A program made the position numbers and the translations under genes. A DNA stretch of 5,856 nucleotides, taken from positions 14,433 to 20,288 of the forward strand of contig DBRO01000047.1 of assembly GCA_002306005.1 (NCBI GenBank), in the 5' to 3' direction. Every line of letters starts with the position of its first letter. Position 1 is the first letter of the stretch. Below the pieces are notes generated by a model. It had not been told where the DNA came from and did not search any database. It was given only the letters and a program-made list of their open reading frames with translations. This stretch comes from Ruminococcus sp. UBA1366. GTDB taxonomy: Bacteria > Bacillota > Clostridia > Oscillospirales > Ruminococcaceae. Below are positions 1 to 4,588 of the stretch, in pieces.

Positions 1-723
1 CAGAAATTTACCAAGGCGGGTGTGTTTGAAGAACTGCCGGATTTTCACAAAGACCGCGTGCTGTTGCCGCCGGAATTTGACGACCCCTACCACAGTGTGA
101 ATGTTGCGGCGCATTTTCCGTACGGCTTACTTGCGGATAAACTTCGGCTGGGTGACAAGCCTGCGCCGCGCCGGCTGGCGGATTTGCTGGACCCGATGTA
201 TGCGGGCTGTTTGAGCATACCGGATTCCCACGGGGAGGTGGACGTAACCCTGCCGCTTTTTGTGCAGAAATTTTACGGCGAGGAAGGCTTGAAGGCTTTG
301 GAGCGCAACGCGGGGGCTTGTATTCCCACGCTGGATGCGGTAAAGCTTGCCGGAAATCCCGCCCGGAACGGCGCACCCCTGTATTTTGTCAACTGGATGT
401 TTGCCAATTCCAATGTGAAAAGCGGCAAGGCGGAGCTGATTTGGTTTGAGGACGGCGCACCGTGTGAGCCGGTCGTTTTGATGGCGCGCAAAAACCGAGA
501 TTGCAAAACCAATCGGATTGTGGAGTTTCTTGCAAGCGAGGAGGTTGGCAGCCTGTTTGCAAAGATTCATCTCCCTGTGACGGATGCGCGGATACAAAAT
601 CACCTGCCCGAAGGGGCTGCGGTTCGCTGGCTGGGCTGGGATTATCTATACGAAAATGATATTCCCAAACGAGTGGCAGAACTGGCAGAGCGGTTTACCT
701 TTCTGCTGGATTTTAAAAAATAG
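1..723 (+). CDS. ABC transporter solute-binding protein, C-terminal part (5' truncated by window edge)
   Basis: The frame is open from the first base of the window (it begins QKFTKAG) to the TAG at 721-723, giving 240 visible residues. A GTG at position 22 could be taken as a start, but nothing like a ribosome site precedes it and the frame continues to the edge, so the true start is most likely outside. The pattern fits the second half of a type-2 periplasmic-binding (Fe3+/AfuA-like, SBP_bac_6 type) protein. There is a 'LADLLDPMYAGCLSIPDS' lobe-crossing segment at about residues 59-76 and 'NWMFANSN' at 131-138. Next come 'AELIWFEDGAPCEPVVLMARK' at about 144-164, a helix 'IVEFLASEEVGSLFA' at 173-187, and 'RWLGWDYLYENDI' near the end (209-221), all features I associate with clostridial homologues often labelled iron(III)-binding. 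The natural ligand cannot be read from this. The N-terminus, including any signal peptide or fused domain, is not visible. No permease or ATPase gene follows, so its transporter partners, if linked, lie to the left. Confidence 0.75.
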   Translation, partial: QKFTKAGVFEELPDFHKDRVLLPPEFDDPYHSVNVAAHFPYGLLADKLRLGDKPAPRRLADLLDPMYAGCLSIPDSHGEVDVTLPLFVQKFYGEEGLKALERNAGACIPTLDAVKLAGNPARNGAPLYFVNWMFANSNVKSGKAELIWFEDGAPCEPVVLMARKNRDCKTNRIVEFLASEEVGSLFAKIHLPVTDARIQNHLPEGAAVRWLGWDYLYENDIPKRVAELAERFTFLLDFKK

Positions 724-746
724 ATGCTATCTATCCTGAAAAAAGC

Positions 747-774
747 AAAAAAAGTTGCACGCAAATGTGCAACT
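747..774 (-). terminator. Left-arm terminator-like hairpin (leftward transcription)
   Basis: Read on the minus strand, an 8-bp stem (753-760 with 767-774, six-base loop) is followed by seven T, the form of an intrinsic terminator. No minus-strand gene is seen to its right before the element, so it may have no client here and may exist only because it is an arm of the repeat. For rightward transcripts of the solute-binding gene it forms a hairpin without a U-tract. Confidence 0.4.
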
Positions 775-796
775 CAGACTGAAGATAAACCTATTT

Positions 797-870
797 TGTC
801 AGAGGGCTTTGCCCTCCGACACCTCCCACCTAAGGGTCATAGACCCTTAGGAATCCCATTTTGGGGGTGT
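797..870. other. Nested hairpins inside the inverted-repeat element
   Basis: Hairpin A pairs TGTC-GAGGGC with GCCCTC-GACA (797-821) around a TTT loop with one A/C mismatch. Hairpin B is a perfect 10-bp stem, CCTAAGGGTC (829-838) with GACCCTTAGG (842-851), with an ATA loop. Around hairpin B, ACACC-CCCA (819-828, T824 bulged) can pair with TGGG-GGTGT (862-870). A second CCCA at 855-858 can compete for the same TGGG in a short local hairpin. Such stacked hairpins are typical of high-copy intergenic repeats in Clostridia as far as I recall. A structured transcript or a folding single-strand transposition intermediate is possible. No function is established. Confidence 0.5.
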
Positions 871-956
871 TTTATGTTAATTTTCAATGCCAATTCGCAG
901 TAAAATTACCACTTTAAAATTCTCATGTTTTTCAACAGCACTTATTCTACAAGCTG

Positions 957-984
957 AGTTGCACACAAACGTGCAACTTTTTTT
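957..984 (+). terminator. Right-arm intrinsic terminator (rightward transcription)
   Basis: An 8-bp stem, AGTTGCAC (957-964) with GTGCAACT (971-978), and a six-base loop is followed by an unbroken T run through 984. This is a textbook intrinsic terminator on the plus strand and is also the right arm of the inverted-repeat element. It is the first convincing terminator downstream of the solute-binding gene (stop at 723). It would end that transcript about 260 bases after the stop and 22 bases before the mscS -35 box. Confidence 0.7.
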
Positions 985-1006
985 GATTGAATTCATTTTC
1001 CTCCCC

Positions 1007-1035
1007 TTGTTTTTTACCATGGATTTTGCTATAAT
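1007..1035 (+). promoter_or_regulatory. mscS promoter (extended -10)
   Basis: There is a perfect TATAAT at 1030-1035, preceded by TGC (1027-1029) to make an extended -10. A TTGTTT -35 lies at 1007-1012 with a 17-bp spacer. Transcription would start near 1042, only about 14 bases before the ATG at 1056, so the leader is very short and the start falls inside the purine-rich ribosome site AGGAGAGGTG (1039-1048). Confidence 0.75.
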
Positions 1036-1055
1036 CATAGGAGAGGTGTACGGTC

Positions 1056-1853
1056 ATGCTGGATAATTTCTTTGAAGAATTTAAACAATACTTTCCAAAC
1101 CTGGTGGCGGCACTGGTTATTTTAGCGGGCGGACTGCTGATTTCAAAACTGGCGCTGGTGATTCTCAACAAAGGGCTGGGGCGTTCCAAACTGGAACACG
1201 CGGTGCGTTCCTTTGTGCTTTCCGCCGTCCGGGTTGTGCTGTATGTATTTATCACAGTCATTGTGCTTTCCGCGCTGGGGGTGCCGATGACTTCCATCAT
1301 TGCGGCAATCGGCGCGGCAGGCTTGGCGATTGGTCTTGCTTTACAAAACTCGCTTTCCAACATTGCGGGCGGGTTTATAATCTTAGTAACAAAGCCTTTC
1401 AAGGGCGGGGATTACGTGGAAATCGGCAATGTAAGCGGCAGCGTGGAATCCATTACGCTGGTTTATACCCGTTTGTTGACCGCGGACAACAAGGCTGTGC
1501 ATATTCCAAACGGACAGGTGTTTAACTCTGTGATTATCAATTACAACGAGGAACCGACCCGCAAGCTGGAACTGACATTTCCCGTGGCGATTACGGAAAA
1601 TTTTGAAACTTGTAAGGCACTGGCACAAAAGGTGCTGGCACAGCAGGAGAAAATTCTCTCTCAACCGGATGCCCCTGCCGTGCTGATTGCCGGGCAGGAT
1701 GCACGCAGCTATCAGCTGCTGATCCGTATTTGGGTGAAAAACGAGGATTACTGGGCACTGCATTACACATTACAGGAACAGGTGAAAGCAGCCTTTGATG
1801 CTGCGAAAATTCAACGTCCCGCTCCGTGGTTGACGGAACAGGACGGAAATTAA
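1056..1853 (+). CDS. mscS: MscS-family small-conductance mechanosensitive channel
   Basis: This inner-membrane channel opens under membrane tension and releases small solutes during hypo-osmotic shock. The 265-residue product is close to the size of the E. coli protein (286). TM1 spans about residues 14-37 and TM2 about 51-73. The pore helix TM3 (about 78-110) has the glycine/alanine packing 'AAIGAAGLAIGLALQNSLSN' at 83-102, followed by the family segment 'GGFIILVTKPFKGGDYVEIG' (105-124). The beta domain follows with 'GSVESITLVYTRLLTADNKAV' (128-148) and the highly conserved 'HIPNGQVFNSVIINY' (149-163). An alpha/beta domain closes the cytoplasmic cage. The last strand is odd: where many homologues have a G-I-x-(I/F)-P-(F/Y)-P-Q-like ending, this one has 'KIQRPAPWLTEQ' (251-262). 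The ATG is supported by AGGAGAGGTG 7-8 bases upstream. The gene has its own promoter and terminator and so appears monocistronic. Confidence 0.95.
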   Translation: MLDNFFEEFKQYFPNLVAALVILAGGLLISKLALVILNKGLGRSKLEHAVRSFVLSAVRVVLYVFITVIVLSALGVPMTSIIAAIGAAGLAIGLALQNSLSNIAGGFIILVTKPFKGGDYVEIGNVSGSVESITLVYTRLLTADNKAVHIPNGQVFNSVIINYNEEPTRKLELTFPVAITENFETCKALAQKVLAQQEKILSQPDAPAVLIAGQDARSYQLLIRIWVKNEDYWALHYTLQEQVKAAFDAAKIQRPAPWLTEQDGN

Positions 1854-1868
1854 CGAAATTATACAAGC

Positions 1869-1901
1869 AAACTGTCGCTGGATGGCGGCAGTTTTTGTTT
1901 T
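1869..1901 (+). terminator. Intrinsic terminator after mscS, between convergent genes
   Basis: A 10-bp stem, AAACTGTCGC (1869-1878) with GCGGCAGTTT (1885-1894; one G-U pair), has a six-base loop and is followed by TTGTTTT. It begins 16 bases after the mscS stop. The ROK gene reads toward it and stops at 1908. On the minus strand the hairpin has only a short T run behind it, so it may act in both directions but more weakly leftward. Confidence 0.85.
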
Positions 1902-1907
1902 ATAAAA

Positions 1908-3167
1908 TTACCGTTTCTTTGGGGCGGCATCCACAACATAATCAAAGCCGCCGCGGGTAAAGAACAACTCCCGGATGGCAAGCGCACAGCCGGACAAAAA
2001 CCGGTGCTTATCTTCAATAATACTGATGGAAATCCGCGATGCAACGCCTTCTCCGGCGTATTCGCGCAGACGCTTTAAAAAATACTCCTCCAGCGGGACG
2101 GCTTCCTTTAAAAATTGGTGCAGGACGATTCTCTGCGGATTGGTGGAATAAAACAGGTTATTAATCAGCACTGCCATGAGTCCCAACTTGTATTCCACCA
2201 CGCGATCGAGCGCCTCATCGCCTTTATGGTAGGCATCACAGATCGAATGAAAAGAAATTGCCTCCGGTTTACCGCCGGTGGTGTGATACAGATACGGCGT
2301 ATCTATTTGGGAATAGATTGCCCGAATCGCCTGAATCACCGCGCGCGGTGCCAGTTCTCCCTTCGCCGTACCCTTTCTGCCATTTTCATCCACAGCAGAG
2401 GAAAACGGGTTGATAATGATTTTATCCACAAAATCCGTTCGGTTATCGTAGGATATAATCGGATCGTTCAGGTTTGTAACCACAAAATGCAAGGTATCCC
2501 CATACTGCAAAAATGCAATATTATGCCGATTTGCGTCCTTGGTTTTTTGAAAATCAATATTCGCCATTGCGGTGCCTTTTACGGAATTGTCAAACACCAC
2601 GGGCAGTTTGGTGAATTCCGAAACCGCACTGCGCAAAGGGGAATAATCCGGAACACCCGCATTCAGTTTAATCCCCATCCGTTCGTACATGGTGGGCAGG
2701 ACGGCAACGCCCAGTCCCAACAAATGATTCCGGTTCAAACAGTTATCCGACAACACCTCAGAGGCAGACAGCTTAATAAAATCATAGATTTCTTTGAATT
2801 TCGTTTGCTCTGTCACTGGCAGATTGCGCTTATCCAGCACGGATCCATCCAGCGTGGAAAGCCCGACACTGGCAATATCCTCCTCAATGGTAATCCCCAA
2901 CGCAAACTTATAGTTATGGTTAATATCAATCAGGATTTTCTTCCTGCCGCGGGGGGCTTTCTCAGAAATATGCTTATACTCCCCGATTTCATGAATAATG
3001 CCTTGCTCAATCATTTCGTTGGTGATAATCGTCACTGCGGCACGGGTTAATTCCAGTGCGTTTGCAATATCAATGCGCGAAGTCGGCCCACGCTGTTTTA
3101 AGATTTTCAGAACCTGCATCCGATTCTGACGCTTTAAGTCCAGCTTGCTAATGCCGTGCTGTTCCAT
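1908..3167 (-). CDS. ROK-family transcriptional regulator (NagC/Mlc/XylR type) with degenerate sugar-kinase domain
   Basis: The 419-residue product has the ROK-repressor architecture. The N-terminal winged helix has 'NRMQVLKILKQRGPTSRIDIA' lead-in residues at 15-35, a recognition helix near 'LTRAAVTIITNEMIEQGII' (40-58) and a basic wing 'APRGRKKI' (71-78). A ROK actin-like fold follows, with beta strands 'FALGITIEEDIASVGLS' (88-104) and 'LLGLGVAVLPTM' (149-160). Two landmarks of true ROK kinases are gone. The motif normally E-N-D-x-N-A-A is 'FDNSVKGTAM' (192-201), with Ser in place of the catalytic Asp. The zinc motif C-x-C-G-x-x-G-C is 'DENGRKGT' (260-267), with no cysteine. It is therefore a DNA-binding regulator, not a sugar kinase, and its ligand is unknown. 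The proximity of an alpha-xylosidase suggests a xylose or xyloside signal (inference). Its ATG is preceded by AAAGGA at 3179-3184, 11 bases away, which is rather long. It converges on mscS and lies 225 bases downstream of the LysR gene on the same strand. Confidence 0.9.
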   Translation of the reverse strand: MEQHGISKLDLKRQNRMQVLKILKQRGPTSRIDIANALELTRAAVTIITNEMIEQGIIHEIGEYKHISEKAPRGRKKILIDINHNYKFALGITIEEDIASVGLSTLDGSVLDKRNLPVTEQTKFKEIYDFIKLSASEVLSDNCLNRNHLLGLGVAVLPTMYERMGIKLNAGVPDYSPLRSAVSEFTKLPVVFDNSVKGTAMANIDFQKTKDANRHNIAFLQYGDTLHFVVTNLNDPIISYDNRTDFVDKIIINPFSSAVDENGRKGTAKGELAPRAVIQAIRAIYSQIDTPYLYHTTGGKPEAISFHSICDAYHKGDEALDRVVEYKLGLMAVLINNLFYSTNPQRIVLHQFLKEAVPLEEYFLKRLREYAGEGVASRISISIIEDKHRFLSGCALAIRELFFTRGGFDYVVDAAPKKR

Positions 3168-3196
3168 GTAGTTTTCTTTCCTTTCCGGCTATGTAT

Positions 3197-3252
3197 GCGG
3201 CTGATCATCAATCCGCTGCATTTGTTACAGTTGCTTGGCAGAACTGCCGCAA
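3197..3252 (-). promoter_or_regulatory. Dyads in the ROK-gene leader (operator or leader hairpins)
   Basis: The main dyad at 3231-3252 has TTGC and GGCA arms (two bases between them) mirrored by TGCC and GCAA around a GAAC centre, eight paired positions in all. A smaller one at 3197-3216 pairs GCGG with CCGC around twelve bases. Both lie between the proposed ROK promoter and the ROK start codon. ROK regulators often bind near their own promoters, so an operator is possible. Hairpins in the roughly 175-base mRNA leader are equally possible. Confidence 0.35.
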
Positions 3253-3349
3253 TACGGGCGCTTTCATTCATTTGCAGAAAATGCTCTTTTCCTACTACTA
3301 TGCTATTATTTTTACATATTAATATTTTAATTGCTATGGAATTTTGTTA

Positions 3350-3378
3350 ATAATACATTAAATCTGCAATAATCACAA
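3350..3378 (-). promoter_or_regulatory. Candidate promoter for the ROK gene
   Basis: On the minus strand, TTGTGA (3378-3373), a 17-bp spacer and TATTAT (3355-3350) form a reasonable sigma-A promoter just past the LysR stop codon (3393). The predicted start near 3343 gives a leader of about 175 bases. I see no convincing terminator after the LysR gene, so read-through from LysR into ROK is also possible. Confidence 0.4.
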
Positions 3379-3392
3379 ACAAATTTGCTCCT

Positions 3393-4289
3393 TTATGTTT
3401 GCTCCGGCAGCAGCATATGATACAATTGCTTTGCTGCCACGGACATTCCCTCGCCGTTGCCCGCAGTGACCACGCAGATACTGCGCGGTGGCAATCTTTG
3501 GCTAAGTTCCAGTTCAAACAGTTCTCCAGCGGCAAGCGCCTTTTCGGCAAAATCCCGCATGACTACACCGATTCCCAAATCCCGTCGGGCAAATTCCACA
3601 ATCAATTCCGAGGTGGCAAGCTCGATTTCCGGCGCAAGGACCACGCCGTTTTCCCGCAGAAACTCATCGATATGACGACGCGTGGAGGTGGATTTCTCCA
3701 GGCAAATGACCGGCAGTTGTTCTAATTCTTCCAGCGCTACGGTTTTGCCCTGCAGGCAGCGGAATTTTTCTCCCGCAACAAAAACATCCCGGATGCGAAC
3801 CGTTTGGACACTGGTAATCGCCGCGTCCGCTTCAAATGGCGTACTGACAATGCCAAAATCAATGCCGCCGCTTTTCAGCAGGCGAAGGGTTTCCGGCGTT
3901 GGAGCATTAGAAACATTGATTTTTACGTCCGGAAACTGCTTATGAAAGCGTTCCAGATACGGCAGCAGATAGAACTGCAACGTCATATCGCTGGCGCCAA
4001 TCCGCAGTTCGCCGCGTTCTAAATTCAACATGGCATGGAGCTTTTTTTCGCCCGCAAGAATTTCCTCATAGCCTTTTTTCACGGATTCGTAAAAAACTGC
4101 GCCCTCGGGCGTGAGCGAAACGCCTTTTGTACTACGCGAAAACAGCCGGCAGCCCAGGTCTTTTTCCAGCTGGCGGATACACTGGCTGACCGCTGGCTGC
4201 GAAATATACAGCGAATGCGCTGCCAACGTAATGGAACCATTTTGCGCAACGGCGTAAAACACCCGGCAATAGTCCAGATTGCTGATCAT
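3393..4289 (-). CDS. LysR-family transcriptional regulator
   Basis: The 298-residue product has typical LysR length and order. The N-terminal winged helix-turn-helix runs over residues 1-62, with 'GSITLAAHSLYISQPAVSQC' (18-37), 'IRQLEKDLGCRLFSRSTKGV' (38-57) and 'LTPEG' (59-63). It is followed by the linker helix and a two-lobed periplasmic-binding-like effector domain from about 92 ('GELRIGASDMTLQFYLLPYL', 93-112), with 'GGIDFGIVSTP' (141-151) and 'ELIVEFARRDLGIGVVM' (228-244). The same frame extends upstream to a TTG at 4343, but that TTG is the first codon of the -35 box. The ATG at 4289 has AGGGGG seven bases upstream and gives the standard LysR N-terminus, so I chose it. The gene is divergent from the GH31 gene, the classic arrangement of a LysR regulator and its target. 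The effector is not identifiable from the sequence. Confidence 0.93.
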   Translation of the reverse strand: MISNLDYCRVFYAVAQNGSITLAAHSLYISQPAVSQCIRQLEKDLGCRLFSRSTKGVSLTPEGAVFYESVKKGYEEILAGEKKLHAMLNLERGELRIGASDMTLQFYLLPYLERFHKQFPDVKINVSNAPTPETLRLLKSGGIDFGIVSTPFEADAAITSVQTVRIRDVFVAGEKFRCLQGKTVALEELEQLPVICLEKSTSTRRHIDEFLRENGVVLAPEIELATSELIVEFARRDLGIGVVMRDFAEKALAAGELFELELSQRLPPRSICVVTAGNGEGMSVAAKQLYHMLLPEQT

Positions 4290-4314
4290 ATCTCCGCCCC
4301 CTATTCCTTTTTCT

Positions 4315-4343
4315 ATCATACCATTTGTTCCGATTTTTTGCAA
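4315..4343 (-). promoter_or_regulatory. LysR-gene promoter (extended -10)
   Basis: On the minus strand TTGCAA (4343-4338), a 17-bp spacer ending in TGG, and TATGAT (4320-4315) give a strong extended -10 promoter. The start would be near 4308, leaving a leader of about 19 bases before the ATG. The TTG codon of the longer alternative reading frame lies within the -35 box and so cannot be the start on this transcript. Confidence 0.7.
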
Positions 4344-4408
4344 CCTGCCGTTTTGTGTTCTACAAAAAAGTTTTGCGATAATATTTTCATATATTTTTAT
4401 TGCATTTC

Positions 4409-4427
4409 TGATATTCCGCCAATATCA
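4409..4427. promoter_or_regulatory. Palindromic LysR-type operator candidate (T-N11-A)
   Basis: There is a perfect inverted repeat of TGATATT (4409-4415) and AATATCA (4421-4427) about CCGCC. It contains T4412-N11-A4424 within dyad symmetry, the LysR-family recognition signature, and lies in the LysR/GH31 divergent region. Its centre (4418) is about 110 bases from both predicted start sites, farther than the usual -65 site of LysR activators. A further half-site-like AATATTGAT lies at 4434-4442. Confidence 0.5.
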
Positions 4428-4493
4428 TGACATAATATTGATAAATGCGAATATAGTTACTTTCATTTATTTTTGTATCTGATAATTTTACTA

Positions 4494-4522
4494 TTGCAAA
4501 AATTGCGCGTATCCTTTACAAT
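4494..4522 (+). promoter_or_regulatory. GH31-gene promoter
   Basis: TTGCAA (4494-4499), a 17-bp spacer and TACAAT (4517-4522) form a good sigma-A promoter with predicted start near 4529 and a leader of about 60 bases to the ATG at 4589. The -35 hexamer is identical to that of the divergent LysR promoter. The rest of 4344-4493 is AT-rich regulatory DNA with no credible gene. Confidence 0.65.
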
Positions 4523-4524
4523 AA

Positions 4525-4581
4525 GAAAGGATGGGATACTGCCACGGCACATTCCCGATGTTTGATAAAACGAAAGGATGG
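4525..4581 (+). repeat. 10-bp direct repeat containing the GH31 ribosome site
   Basis: GAAAGGATGG occurs at 4525-4534 and again at 4572-4581, 47 bases apart. The second copy supplies the AAAGGA (4573-4578) that serves the GH31 ATG at 4589 with a 10-base spacing. The first places AAAGG directly against an ATG, too close to act as a normal ribosome site. Confidence 0.5.
4533..4556 (+). promoter_or_regulatory. Interrupted dyad at the start of the GH31 transcript
   Basis: The symmetric pattern GGGA, three bases, TGCC, AC, GGCA, three bases, TCCC is centred at 4544.5, with all sixteen arm bases paired. It would cover roughly +5 to +28 of the predicted transcript, a position suited to a repressor operator that blocks elongation or to a leader hairpin. 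Which protein, if any, binds it is unknown; the ROK regulator is one candidate. Confidence 0.35.
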
Positions 4582-4588
4582 ATTCTTG

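Larger units (their letters stand above)
746..985. repeat. MITE-like inverted-repeat element with hairpin-forming ends
   Basis: The segments 746-777 and 954-985 are terminal inverted repeats of 32 bases, 28 of which match; the four mismatches are all in the small loop. Each arm is itself a hairpin: GTTGCAC, six loop bases, then GTGCAAC. Outside it lies a run of seven A (left, 747-753) or seven T (right, 978-984); inside it lies CTCAG or CTGAG. Weaker similarity continues inward for about a dozen bases. The 176-base interior has no credible gene but contains two strong hairpins (see 797-870). Small size, inverted ends and no coding capacity fit a miniature inverted-repeat transposable element or another dispersed intergenic repeat. 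No clear target-site duplication is visible just outside the arms, so transposition is not demonstrated. It fills most of the gap 724-1055 between the solute-binding gene and mscS. Confidence 0.6.

Noticed and set aside
720..734. Small palindrome ATAGAT-GCT-ATCTAT spanning the solute-binding gene stop codon.
   Set aside because: It is a weak AT-rich 6-bp stem without a T-tract, so it is not a credible terminator.
874..903. Nine-codon open frame (MLIFNANSQ) preceded by GGGGGTG inside the inverted-repeat element.
   Set aside because: The ribosome-site spacing is only four bases, the frame has no recognisable leader-peptide codon bias, and the GGGGGTG is better explained as part of the 819-870 helix.
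947..1402. Minus-strand 151-codon frame antisense to the start of mscS and running into the repeat element.
   Set aside because: Its composition is that of a shadow of the mscS reading frame, and mscS is an unambiguous family member on the other strand.
2115..3050. Plus-strand 311-codon frame lying inside the ROK gene.
   Set aside because: It has no family resemblance and overlaps almost wholly with a clear ROK regulator on the minus strand; it is an antisense shadow.
3366..3404. Possible terminator after the LysR gene (CAAAC...GTTTG pairing and a TTTGCTCC direct repeat).
   Set aside because: The stem is only five AT-rich pairs with a long loop and no T-run on the minus strand; the TTTGCTCC repeat is short and partly coding.
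4290..4343. Eighteen-residue N-terminal extension of the LysR protein from a TTG at 4343.
   Set aside because: The TTG is the first three bases of the -35 box of a strong promoter, and the ATG at 4289 has a ribosome site and the standard LysR N-terminus.
4400..4428. Second plus-strand promoter-like pair TTGCAT / TATCAT with a 17-bp spacer, overlapping the LysR palindrome.
   Set aside because: In such AT-rich DNA hexamer matches are expected, and TTGCAA/TACAAT at 4494-4522 is closer to the gene and a better match. It is kept only as an alternative.
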